Shown here piece after piece: positions 8,958 to 17,254 of a stretch of 64,000 nucleotides of DNA; position 1 is the first letter of the stretch, and each line of letters begins with the position of its first letter. Location: NCBI RefSeq assembly GCF_009828585.1, contig NZ_WSRZ01000005.1, forward strand, positions 124,001 through 188,000. Direction: 5' to 3'. The stretch is from Shewanella litoralis (GTDB lineage: Bacteria; Pseudomonadota; Gammaproteobacteria; Enterobacterales; Shewanellaceae). Below the pieces are notes generated by a model that was not told the DNA's origin, ran no database searches, and saw only the letters and a program-made list of their open reading frames with translations. The position numbers were made by a program, and so were the translations under genes.

Positions 8958-11324
8958 TTAACGTGTCCATACCCAGTTTTCAATTTCTTCTGGATCCACA
9001 CCATTGGCTTTGATGTAGTTTTTGTGATCAACTAAGCGTTGTAACATGTCTGTGGTAATTGCAACATGTTGAGTTTCATCAATTACGCCTTGTTGGAACA
9101 ACTTATACGCCATATCGATAACAAGGTGGTAGCGAGATGTTCCGTTACGTACGCCCATATCGAATGGTGTAGTGGTTGAACCTTCTTCTTCGTAACCTTT
9201 AATACGGAAGCGACGGTTGCCTTTATAATCAAACACCAATTTTTTGATGGTATTTGGGTAACCGTGATAGTTAAATACCACACCTTTATCTTGAGTGAAG
9301 ACTTCGTCCATCATCCAGGGCTTGCTTTGGAATTTAAGGCTACCTAAGCCACTGCTGTGCAGTTCAGATACACTGACAAAGCGAATGCGCACTCTTGGTA
9401 ATATTTCACGAATGAGTACCAATGAAGCCATACATTCTTGTGTAGCATAATCACCACAGCCGGCTAATACTACATCTGGGTTTTCGTCTGAGGCAAAATC
9501 CCACACCATGATGCCATCTTTAGCTTGTTTACGAGCTTCATCTAATGATAACCACTGTGGTAGCGATTTTTTACCCGCAACAATAATGTTTAGTTTGTCT
9601 CTGTCTGCATAAGCGCGTTCGGTATAAACCAGGGTGCTGTTGGCATCTGCAGGTAAATAAGCAGAGATAATGTCTGGGTGTTTTTCTAGCATGGCTCCAA
9701 GGAACGATGGATTCTGGTGAGAATAACCATTGTGATCTTGGCGCTCTAGAAGCGATGACAACACTACGTTACATGCAGGAATAGGCTTACGGAAGTGAAT
9801 GCCTTGGCTAGCATGCACATACTTACAGTATTGGTCAGCCATTGAAGATACAACTTGAGAGAACGCCTCATAAGTTGGGAACATACCGTGACGGCCTGTT
9901 ACTGTGTATCCGTGTAGCATACCAAAAAGTAAGTTTTCAGATAGCAACTCAATGACACGACCGTCACGAGACATGTCTTCATCCCAACTTTCAATTGGCC
10001 ACTGCCAAGCGCGATCTGTTTCTTCAAATACTGCTTGTAACTGGTTTGAATAGGTTTCATCTGGGCTGAAAATACGCAAGTTACGTTGATCACGGTTTAA
10101 TTTGAATGCATCACGCATCCATTGACCCATTTTCAACATTGAGAAACCGCGCTGACCACGTGGGGTTTCAGCACCGTAACCTAATTTCGTTAAATCAGGG
10201 TTTGCCAGTGCACGTACTACTTCACCGCCGTAACTTAGACGTTGACGACCGCAGCACAGATCTTTTGGTGGCATTAAAGACATGATGTCTTTATCAAAGA
10301 CTAATTCACCTGTTTCAGTCGTTTGTACTAACTCATCAAACTTGTAGCTGGCTAACCATGCGTCAAGTGCTGCAAGGTGGCCTTTATCTTTAGCGCAGTT
10401 GTTGACAATCACTTGGTGTGATTCGCAGTTACCTTCTAATTTTTTACCGTCGTATTCAGATGTGCCTGTCCAACCTTTTGCTGTGCGCATTAAAATTACA
10501 GGCCAACGAGGTTTGACAACATCTTCACCTGAACGTGCACGACGTTGAATGTCATTAATCATGTCATATGATAAGTCCATTGCTGCTGTCATCTGTTCAA
10601 AAATATCAGTGTCTAGTTGGTCATCAACAATAATTGGGTGGTAACCCAGGCCGCGGAACTCGAGATCTAACTCTTCATGGCTCATACGACCCATACGTGT
10701 TGGGCCTGAAATCTTATAGCCATTGATATGTACAATTGGCAGTACTGCACCGTTGTTAGCAGGAGAAACTAGGCGGTTAGCGTACCAAGACGCGGCTAAA
10801 GGACCTGTTTCAGCTTCACCGTCGCCAATTAAACAGGCTGCAATAAGGTTTGGATTATCAAGTACCGAACCCCAAGCAACAGAAAGTGAATAACCTAACT
10901 CACCACCTTCTAAAATTTGTCCTGGCGCTTCTGGGTTTGCATGTGAAGGGTAACCATATGCTGCAGAGAATTTTTTGCAGATATCTTCGATACCCGTTTC
11001 AGTAAAGGGAATGGTATCAGGGTAAAAATGGCTTAGTGAACCTTCAACAAATAAGTTTGCTTGTACCGCAGGGAAACCATGGCCAGGACCGACAAGGTAA
11101 ATAAATTCACGCTTATGTTTAACAATTAGACGGTTAACGTTGGCATAAACGAAGTTAATACCTGGGCAAGTACCCCAGTGGCCAAGAAGACGTGGTTTGA
11201 TATCTGTATGCTGTAAAGGACGTTTAAATAGAACGTTTTGCTTTAGATAAATTTGTGAAGTAGCAAGGAAGTTGGTTGCTCTTACATATTTCTTTAGCGC
11301 GGTGATCTCATTTGAGTTAGCCAT
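8958..11324 (-). CDS. xfp: Xylulose-5-phosphate/fructose-6-phosphate phosphoketolase
   Basis: Thiamine-diphosphate enzyme that cleaves xylulose-5-P or fructose-6-P with phosphate to acetyl-phosphate plus a triose- or tetrose-phosphate. Its 788 aa match the XFP family (~790). Visible family blocks are LGHWGTCPGINFVYAN, GPGHGFPA, EGGELGYSLSVAWG, the TPP/metal site GDGEAETGP with INGYKISGPT, and ERQDHNGYSHQNPSF. The start has a GAGGT ribosome-binding site. No acetate kinase or phosphotransacetylase gene is adjacent, so acetyl-phosphate use must involve genes elsewhere. With tal and pgi nearby it points to active pentose-phosphate chemistry. A CRP-like site lies about 215 bases upstream. Confidence 0.95.
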   Translation of the reverse strand: MANSNEITALKKYVRATNFLATSQIYLKQNVLFKRPLQHTDIKPRLLGHWGTCPGINFVYANVNRLIVKHKREFIYLVGPGHGFPAVQANLFVEGSLSHFYPDTIPFTETGIEDICKKFSAAYGYPSHANPEAPGQILEGGELGYSLSVAWGSVLDNPNLIAACLIGDGEAETGPLAASWYANRLVSPANNGAVLPIVHINGYKISGPTRMGRMSHEELDLEFRGLGYHPIIVDDQLDTDIFEQMTAAMDLSYDMINDIQRRARSGEDVVKPRWPVILMRTAKGWTGTSEYDGKKLEGNCESHQVIVNNCAKDKGHLAALDAWLASYKFDELVQTTETGELVFDKDIMSLMPPKDLCCGRQRLSYGGEVVRALANPDLTKLGYGAETPRGQRGFSMLKMGQWMRDAFKLNRDQRNLRIFSPDETYSNQLQAVFEETDRAWQWPIESWDEDMSRDGRVIELLSENLLFGMLHGYTVTGRHGMFPTYEAFSQVVSSMADQYCKYVHASQGIHFRKPIPACNVVLSSLLERQDHNGYSHQNPSFLGAMLEKHPDIISAYLPADANSTLVYTERAYADRDKLNIIVAGKKSLPQWLSLDEARKQAKDGIMVWDFASDENPDVVLAGCGDYATQECMASLVLIREILPRVRIRFVSVSELHSSGLGSLKFQSKPWMMDEVFTQDKGVVFNYHGYPNTIKKLVFDYKGNRRFRIKGYEEEGSTTTPFDMGVRNGTSRYHLVIDMAYKLFQQGVIDETQHVAITTDMLQRLVDHKNYIKANGVDPEEIENWVWTR

Positions 11325-11538
11325 AGTGACCTCGGTTAAAAGTGAAAATATTTAATTAACTTTCTTGGTGAACACTGTATTCGTAATTTAGTTACAATAA
11401 TGTGGCCTTTATCTAACTTTTGAGTAATGAATTTGATGTTAGATCGCACTTTTAACCGTTATCGCGCTAACTACTTGAAATTTAGTAACGATTTATCGGA
11501 GTTTTATGAATAGAGCATTAATAACAAAAGTGATAAAG

Positions 11539-11554
11539 TGTGATTGAGGTCACT
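11539..11554. promoter_or_regulatory. CRP-like binding site in the xfp/alsT divergent region
   Basis: TGTGA-N6-TCACT matches the CRP half-site consensus TGTGA-N6-TCACA at 9 of 10 positions, with A/T-rich flanks. It lies about 215 bases before xfp (minus) and 480 before the symporter gene (plus). Binding is inferred, not shown. Confidence 0.5.
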
Positions 11555-11694
11555 TGCGGTTTTTTGTTTTATTTGTGTTATCTGAACGTGTCATTTACTT
11601 CAGTAAAATATCTGCTAGGTAACATGCTTTTAGCATTCAAGGACCTCACAAAACAATCCCTATGAATATGCATACTTTAGCTTTTATAATGATT

Positions 11695-11888
11695 AACCTG
11701 AGTTCGGGACAAGGGATAAACTTATGCTATTTAAAATCAACATGTACCCCTTCTCACTTTCAAGCTTGTCATTTGTTCTGCTAACAAGGCGAAAGACGCG
11801 TCAATAGCTAGCCAATTGCAAGTCGATTCAACGCAGTTAGCAGGGCAAAGGACTGTTTGAAAGGTGTTTATTATCCCGATCTCAGGTT
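11695..11888. mobile_element. Miniature inverted-repeat element (~194 bp) between xfp and the symporter
   Basis: Ends are imperfect inverted repeats: AACCTGAGTTCGGGA at 11695-11709 and TCCCGATCTCAGGTT at 11874-11888 (14 of 15 positions pair). Inside is a second long imperfect inverted repeat, 11755-11785 against 11836-11866, with a core of CTGCTAAC/GTTAGCAG. There is no transposase. A 69-codon minus-strand frame inside it is a by-product of the repeat. I interpret it as a non-autonomous transposable element or a long structured RNA. Confidence 0.65.
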
Positions 11889-12033
11889 GATTAGTTATCG
11901 TTGATATTTTTGAACGGTAAAATGTTTTACGCAAAACAGTTTGCACAGTGACGTGCTTAGTCTGTTTTGATGCAATTAAAATCGGGTAATGCCTGATATA
12001 AAAATAACCTTATAACGGGGAAGATAAAATAAT

Positions 12034-13476
12034 ATGGCAATGTTAGAAACGATTGTTAATTTCATGAACAGTTTGCTTTGGGGCAAGTTGTTAGTTTATG
12101 GCCTGGTAGGCGCGGGTCTATTTTTCACCATTCGTCTTGGCTTTATTCAGCTCACTCATTTTGTTCATGGTATTAAAGTGCTCGCGATAAGCCGTCGCCC
12201 TGGTAAACATGGCTTATCATCATTTCAAGTTTTTTGTACCAGTATGGCAGCCCGTGTTGGCGCTGGAAATATGGCTGGTGTTGCTGTTGCGATAGGAACT
12301 GCAGGCCCTGGTGCAGTATTTTGGATGTGGGCCATTGCGGTACTAGGTATGGCTACCGCAATGATTGAATCGACCTTAGCCCAAGTTTATAAAGTGAAAG
12401 ACGGTGATGGCCAATATCGCGGCGGTCCTGCTTATTATATGGAAAAAGGCTTAGGTCAACGTTGGATGGGGGTGTTGTTCTCATTCTTCTTAATCTTAGC
12501 TTTTGGTTTAGTCTTTAATGCAGTCCAAGCTAATACAATTACCGGTGCAATGACTCAAGTATTTGGGTTCGAGCCAATCTATGTTGGTATCGGCATTGTG
12601 ATATGCAGTGCATTTGTGATTGTTGGTGGGTTAAAGAAAGTCGCTAAAGCCTCTGAGTTAATCGTACCTGTGATGGCCATTGCGTATATTGCTATCGCTT
12701 TTGTCGTTGTTGCGATGAATATTGAAAAACTGCCAGATGTGTTTATGTTGGTTATCAACAGTGCATTTGGTTGGCAAGAAGCTGCAGCGGGTGGTATTGC
12801 ATATAGTGTTGCACAAGCAATGCAAGCCGGTATTGCCCGTGGTCTGTTCTCAAACGAAGCTGGTATGGGGAGCGCGGCGAATGTTGCAGCCAGTGCGTCG
12901 CCTAATCCTAATCACCCTGCGTCACAAGGCTTTGTACAAATGATGGGAGTGTTTGTCGACACTATTGTGATTTGTACTGCAACTGCGGCCATTATTTTAC
13001 TCTCTGGTGATGCGGCGGCCGGTTCTGACGGTATTGCTAAAACCATTAGTGCATTAACAAGCCATGTTGGTGATTGGGGCGGGGCATTTATTGCGTTTGC
13101 GATTTTATTATTTTGTTTCACATCGATTATTGCCAACTATTCATACGCTGAAACCAATGTGATGTTTTTGTCTGGCAACAGTAAAAAAGCCTTACCAGCA
13201 TTTCGTTTAGTAGTACTCGGTATGGTGATGTTTGGCTCACTAGCAAAAATTAGTTTAGTGTGGGATTTAGCCGATGTATCAATGGGCTTAATGGCGATTG
13301 TTAACTTGGTGGCATTAGTCTTGTTATCTGGTTTAGCGGTTAGAGTGATTAATGATTATCGTGAGCAAATCGATGCAGGCATTGACCCTAAGTTTGATAC
13401 CAGTAAATTCCCTGAGTTAGCCGATCAGTTAGAAGAAAAGATTTGGCCTAACTCTACCGAACCCGTCAACAAATAA
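12034..13476 (+). CDS. Alanine/sodium symporter, AGCS family (YaaJ/AlsT-like)
   Basis: Inner-membrane transporter of 480 aa that imports alanine or glycine with sodium. About ten to eleven hydrophobic segments are visible. Family signatures include GAGLFFTIRLGF, the AARVGAGNMAGVAVAIGTAGPG region (positions about 68-90, given in part) and FSNEAGMGSAAN. The upstream GGGGAAG fits either the ATG at 12034 or the one two codons later. It is followed by its own terminator and then yaaA. In E. coli the homolog yaaJ also lies beside yaaA, so this is a retained gene pair. Confidence 0.92.
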   Translation: MAMLETIVNFMNSLLWGKLLVYGLVGAGLFFTIRLGFIQLTHFVHGIKVLAISRRPGKHGLSSFQVFCTSMAARVGAGNMAGVAVAIGTAGPGAVFWMWAIAVLGMATAMIESTLAQVYKVKDGDGQYRGGPAYYMEKGLGQRWMGVLFSFFLILAFGLVFNAVQANTITGAMTQVFGFEPIYVGIGIVICSAFVIVGGLKKVAKASELIVPVMAIAYIAIAFVVVAMNIEKLPDVFMLVINSAFGWQEAAAGGIAYSVAQAMQAGIARGLFSNEAGMGSAANVAASASPNPNHPASQGFVQMMGVFVDTIVICTATAAIILLSGDAAAGSDGIAKTISALTSHVGDWGGAFIAFAILLFCFTSIIANYSYAETNVMFLSGNSKKALPAFRLVVLGMVMFGSLAKISLVWDLADVSMGLMAIVNLVALVLLSGLAVRVINDYREQIDAGIDPKFDTSKFPELADQLEEKIWPNSTEPVNK

Positions 13477-13498
13477 TATTTGTAGGTTAAGGTAATCG

Positions 13499-13530
13499 AA
13501 AAAACCATGCTATTTCGGCATGGTTTTTTT
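13499..13530 (+). terminator. Terminator after the symporter gene
   Basis: AAAACCATGC pairs with GCATGGTTTT around a 7-base loop and continues into a T tract. Confidence 0.88.
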
Positions 13531-13577
13531 ATGTCAGTTCAGTATCATAAAGCCATGATTTTATTTGGAGTGCACTT

Positions 13578-14354
13578 ATGCTGGTTTTAATATCACCTGC
13601 TAAAACATTGGATTTCGACAATCCTCCAATCACCAATACGTTTACTCAAGCACCATTACTGAAGCAAAGCCAGGAGTTAATCGACGTGTGTCGCGAGTTA
13701 ACGCCAATGGACATTGCTAGCTTGATGAAAGTGAGTGACAACATTGCTGGATTAAATGCGGCACGCTTTGCCGACTGGCAGCCTCCATTTACCCTCAAAA
13801 ATGCCAAACAAGCTATCTTTGCATTTAGAGGTGATGTTTACACAGGCTTTGATGCTGATAACTTATCTAAAGCGCAAATTGAGGCTAGCCAAAAGCATTT
13901 GCGCATTTTGTCTGGTTTGTATGGCTTGCTCAAACCGCTTGATTTAATTCAGCCGTATCGTTTAGAAATGGGTACCAAATTGGTTAATCCTCAAGGCAGT
14001 AATCTTTATGCCTTTTGGGGGGAGACCATTACCGAGGAAGTGAATAAAGCATTAAAAGAACAGGGCGATGATATTATTGTTAACTTAGCATCGAACGAAT
14101 ATTTTAAGTCGGTCAAGATTAAACAGCTTGCAGGAAAGCTCATTACGCCAGTGTTTAAAGACTGTAAGAATGGTCAGTTTAAGGTGATTAGTTTTTACGC
14201 TAAGAAAGCACGGGGCTTGATGGCTCGCTATATAGTTGATACTCAACCTAAGAGTACCGAACAGCTAATTCAGTTTGATCTTGAAGGCTACTATTACAGC
14301 GAAGAGCAATCTACACCGACAGAACCAGTCTTTTTACGCGATGAACAAAAATAA
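13578..14354 (+). CDS. yaaA: Peroxide-stress protein YaaA
   Basis: A 258-aa cytoplasmic protein of the YaaA/UPF0246 family. In E. coli it limits intracellular iron and oxidative damage during hydrogen peroxide stress. Family blocks are [13 protein letters not shown] at the N-terminus, [36 protein letters not shown] (given by position, about residues 110-134) and [10 protein letters not shown]. The start is ATG with GGAG just upstream. It is monocistronic, bounded by terminators on both sides. Confidence 0.94.
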   Translation: MLVLISPAKTLDFDNPPITNTFTQAPLLKQSQELIDVCRELTPMDIASLMKVSDNIAGLNAARFADWQPPFTLKNAKQAIFAFRGDVYTGFDADNLSKAQIEASQKHLRILSGLYGLLKPLDLIQPYRLEMGTKLVNPQGSNLYAFWGETITEEVNKALKEQGDDIIVNLASNEYFKSVKIKQLAGKLITPVFKDCKNGQFKVISFYAKKARGLMARYIVDTQPKSTEQLIQFDLEGYYYSEEQSTPTEPVFLRDEQK

Positions 14355-14404
14355 GCAGAGCTTTCTACCTTGTAATCTATGTTCACTCAGCGCAAATAGA
14401 CAAC

Positions 14405-14442
14405 AAAAAGCCCTTAGTTAAACGCTAACTAAGGGCTTTTTT
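14405..14442. terminator. Bidirectional terminator between yaaA and the M28 peptidase gene
   Basis: A long perfect stem, AAAAAGCCCTTAGTTA against TAACTAAGGGCTTTTT, with a 5-base loop between convergent genes. Confidence 0.92.
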
Positions 14443-14469
14443 CGTTGGTGTGGTTAACTCATTATGGGT

Positions 14470-15915
14470 TTAATGCTGAGTTTCTTTTTGCTTAATCGGT
14501 CTTAAATCAATTTCAGACTGTGCCATCATATAAGCAAACTGAGCATAAGCCGCTGCACTTTGCGCGAGCTTTTTCGGATCAATTTTATCTAGGGTATCAT
14601 TCGGTGTGTGATGATAATCAAAATAGTCGGTACCATCTTGATTGAGTGATGCTACAGGTACACCGAGTGCTGGCATAATTGACACATCAGGCCCACCAGA
14701 AGCTTCATTATTTCCTAACTGCACGCCAAACAAAGTCATTGCCGAGTGCTCTTGTTTCACTTGCTCGAATGTATCTGGGTTCACGTTAAAATCGATTTTA
14801 TACACAGGACCTGCGCCAAAATCAGACTCAGCAGCTATATAATGCTTATCTAACTCATCAGCATGTTGCTCAGCATATGCTTTAGCACCCACAATACCGA
14901 CTTCTTCAGCAGCAAATAACACCACTCTAATTGTGCGAGCAGGTTTTTGTGGTAAGTCTAAAATCAGTTTAGCTGCTGTCGTGACAATAGCGACACCTGC
15001 TCCATCGTCAATAGCTCCTGTGCCTTCGTCCCATGAATCTAAATGTGCACCAATGAGTACTATCTCATCTGGTTTACTGCTACCGGTTACTTCGGCTATA
15101 ACATTATACGATGTCGCAATGCCCTGGTTTTCAGAAGTCATATTCAATGACAACACAATATTAGGGTCACGCTTTAGCATGGCATTAATTAAATCAGCAT
15201 CAGGGTTAGACATCGCTGCAGCTGGAATTTTCGGGATCCCTTCTTCATAACGCATCATGCCTGTGTGAGCCATTCTGTCATGGTCCGTTCCAATCGAGCG
15301 GATCACAATGGCAACCGCGCCTTTTTCAGCCGCAGCTACCGCGCCACGCGAGCGTCCGCCAACACTTTCACCGTAACCTTTACCAGAAATATGACGTTCT
15401 GTTTTATGATCGATAAAGACAATTTTACCTTCTATACGACCAGGAGAGGCATTTTGCAGTTCTTCTAGGCTTTCAAAGCGTACGATAGAGGCTTGAATAC
15501 CATTAACAGGCGTAGCAACGCTGCCGCCAAGCGCTGTAACCACTAACGGTTGCTCATAAGGTGACACGATACTGGCATGGGCTGAACCACGTGACCAAGC
15601 CGGAACTTGTACCGACTCTTTATAAACTTTGTCAAAGCCCATTAACCAAAGCTTTTCCATGGCCCAATCGACAGCAACGATATCTTTATCTGTGCCAGCT
15701 AATCGCGGCCCGACTTCAACGGTGAGTGATTCTACGATGTCATAACTTAATCGAGATGATAACGCCTGCTTAGCTAATAATTGGCTTATTTGGGCATCAT
15801 CTGAATCATTAATGACCAATTTTGGAGAAGTTGTTTTAATTGGTGACACGGTTTGACAACCAACAAGGGCGACAAAAATGGCGCCGACTAGGCTGGCCGT
15901 TTGAAAGTGTTTCAT
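14470..15915 (-). CDS. M28 family metallopeptidase lipoprotein with PA domain
   Basis: A 481-aa exported zinc exopeptidase similar to carboxypeptidase Q/aminopeptidase types. The N-terminus is a lipoprotein signal with lipobox LVGC (Cys20). A PA (protease-associated) domain covers about 120-250, followed by the M28 catalytic domain. Zinc ligands are visible in IGAHLDSWDEGTGAIDDGAG, FAAEEVGIVGAKAY, ESDFGAG and the C-terminal DYHHTPNDT histidines. An AAGGAAA ribosome-binding site supports the start. Likely role is peptide scavenging at the envelope; substrate preference cannot be read from sequence. Confidence 0.9.
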   Translation of the reverse strand: MKHFQTASLVGAIFVALVGCQTVSPIKTTSPKLVINDSDDAQISQLLAKQALSSRLSYDIVESLTVEVGPRLAGTDKDIVAVDWAMEKLWLMGFDKVYKESVQVPAWSRGSAHASIVSPYEQPLVVTALGGSVATPVNGIQASIVRFESLEELQNASPGRIEGKIVFIDHKTERHISGKGYGESVGGRSRGAVAAAEKGAVAIVIRSIGTDHDRMAHTGMMRYEEGIPKIPAAAMSNPDADLINAMLKRDPNIVLSLNMTSENQGIATSYNVIAEVTGSSKPDEIVLIGAHLDSWDEGTGAIDDGAGVAIVTTAAKLILDLPQKPARTIRVVLFAAEEVGIVGAKAYAEQHADELDKHYIAAESDFGAGPVYKIDFNVNPDTFEQVKQEHSAMTLFGVQLGNNEASGGPDVSIMPALGVPVASLNQDGTDYFDYHHTPNDTLDKIDPKKLAQSAAAYAQFAYMMAQSEIDLRPIKQKETQH

Positions 15916-16046
15916 GAGTTTCCTTTGATTATTTTAGCTAAGTCTCACTTTTTACAACAATCTACCAAAAAGTGTGCTTTATGTCCCGACTCTATTTGTA
16001 AGGGAACGCTATATTAGTGCGGGGTTAGATTTAGGAGAACATACTC

Positions 16047-16346
16047 GTGATGAATATAGAAAAAATGCAGCATCAAGCAGATCATGCAGTAGTGTTGCTA
16101 AAAGCATTAGCAAATGAACGTAGATTGTTTATTTTGTGCCACCTTCTTAATGAGGGTGAAATGTGTGTCGGAGAAATGAATAAAAAGTTGGGGTTAAGCC
16201 AATCGGCATTATCTCAACATTTAGCATGGCTTCGAAAAGATAATTTAGTGTGTACTAGGAAAGAAGCACAGACTGTTTTTTATTCATTAAAGAGTGATGA
16301 GGTAAAAGAGCTGATCCAAGTGCTAAATAATATGTATTGCCATTAA
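16047..16346 (+). CDS. ArsR-family transcriptional regulator (YgaV/BigR-like thiol sensor candidate)
   Basis: A 99-aa winged-helix repressor with the recognition helix in LSQSALSQHLAWLRKDNLV. The start is GTG 16047 or the immediately following ATG; AGGAGA lies upstream. Cysteines sit at 31, 40 (GEMCVGEM) and 98 (NMYCH). The 40/98 pair occupies the positions of the reactive dithiol in the sulfide/persulfide sensors BigR and SqrR, and the C-terminus resembles E. coli YgaV. No classical arsenic or metal Cys-box (ELCVCDL type) is present. There is no adjacent target operon, so the regulon is unknown. Confidence 0.82.
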   Translation: MMNIEKMQHQADHAVVLLKALANERRLFILCHLLNEGEMCVGEMNKKLGLSQSALSQHLAWLRKDNLVCTRKEAQTVFYSLKSDEVKELIQVLNNMYCH

Positions 16347-16358
16347 TATCATCTCACG

Positions 16359-16389
16359 AACGTCTTAATGAACAGTTCATTAAGACGTT
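16359..16389 (+). terminator. Perfect 15-bp inverted repeat after the ArsR gene
   Basis: AACGTCTTAATGAAC and GTTCATTAAGACGTT are separated by one base, 13 bases after the ArsR stop. The following stretch has a weak T run (GTTTTCTT). It is probably a terminator but could be an operator. Confidence 0.55.
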
Positions 16390-16509
16390 TCGCGTTTTCT
16401 TGTCTGTAAATGTGATAACTTCAATTGGTTTTACTGCACAATAAATTGAGCTCATCGTGAGTATCAATTGAGAGCCTGCAAACCTACTTAAATATCGTCT
16501 ATTTTTTCA

Positions 16510-16581
16510 AATACCAAACTCATTATCAGCACTGTGGCCTGCCTTTATTCGTTCAGGCAGGTTAATTAATAATTTGGTATT
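16510..16581. repeat. 72-bp nested hairpin element with AATACCAAA ends
   Basis: Outer inverted repeat AATACCAAA (16510-16518) and TTTGGTATT (16573-16581) encloses a second stem CCTGCC/GGCAGG at 16538-16561. The end motif resembles the AATACC...GGTAT ends of the larger element at 42729-43041. It may be a decayed miniature element or a structured RNA. Confidence 0.5.
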
Positions 16582-16681
16582 ACATATCGTGAAAGTCTTG
16601 CTGGATGAGGATGGCTTTGCAGGTAAAGTTTTGGCGTTGTCATGTTGTCTTAGAATTAGGATTTGCTGAATTTAAGACATA

Positions 16682-16707
16682 AAAAAACCGGCCTAAGCCG
16701 GTTTTTT
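16682..16707 (-). terminator. Terminator of rpsT
   Basis: AAAAAACCGGC and GCCGGTTTTTT with the 4-base loop CTAA, 20 bases after the rpsT stop on the minus strand. Confidence 0.93.
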
Positions 16708-16727
16708 AAAATCTTAAATCGTAAGAA

Positions 16728-16994
16728 TTAAGCAACTAGTGCTTTGATTCTTGCGTTTAAGCGTGCCTTTTGACGAGCAGCTTTATTCTTGTGAATAAGG
16801 CCTTTAGTCGCCATACGGTCAACAATTGGTTGTGCAGTAGCGAATGCTTCTGTAGCCGCTTTATGGTCACCGCTCTTGATAGCAGCGATAACTTTTTTAA
16901 CGTATGTACGTAACATTGAGCGACGGCTAGCGTTATGCTGACGACGCTTTTCAGACTGAAGCGCGCGCTTCTTTGCAGACTTGCTATTAGCCAA
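16728..16994 (-). CDS. rpsT: 30S ribosomal protein S20
   Basis: An 88-aa basic ribosomal protein binding 16S rRNA, beginning [18 protein letters not shown]. The start codon is TTG, with AGGAG eight bases upstream. E. coli rpsT also starts with UUG, which is part of its weak, autoregulated initiation, so the unusual codon appears conserved. The gene is monocistronic with its own promoter and terminator, divergent from murJ. Confidence 0.97.
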   Translation of the reverse strand: MANSKSAKKRALQSEKRRQHNASRRSMLRTYVKKVIAAIKSGDHKAATEAFATAQPIVDRMATKGLIHKNKAARQKARLNARIKALVA

Positions 16995-17039
16995 GGTGCA
17001 ACTCCTAAAAACTGGATTTGATACTTTTAAAGGCCGAGG

Positions 17040-17068
17040 AATATGCCTGCTTTTTGTCGTCTTGTCAA
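17040..17068 (-). promoter_or_regulatory. Sigma-70 promoter of rpsT
   Basis: On the minus strand a perfect TTGACA (17063-17068) is followed after 17 bases by CATATT (17040-17045). The predicted leader is about 40 bases long. Confidence 0.7.
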
Positions 17069-17254
17069 CGACTACGACTGAATATTCATCATAAAGATAA
17101 ATTAATCCAACCTAGCATGCCTATCTTCAACCCAACTCGTGTAATATGTGGCGCAATTCTACCAGCTCTTGTGTCTGTGTGACAGAGCTAGAATAGAATA
17201 TTTGTTATAAATCCCATTAATTTTGTTAGAAGTGACCGTAAGTCTGGGGGCTGT

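Noticed and set aside
11737-11946. 69-codon minus-strand ORF
   Set aside because: It lies within and just beyond the foldback element, has no ribosome-binding site or recognisable domain, and is explained by the repeat.
15265-15468. Plus-strand ORFs inside the M28 peptidase gene (also 14642 and 14933)
   Set aside because: Shadows of the long minus-strand coding frame with a clear family match.
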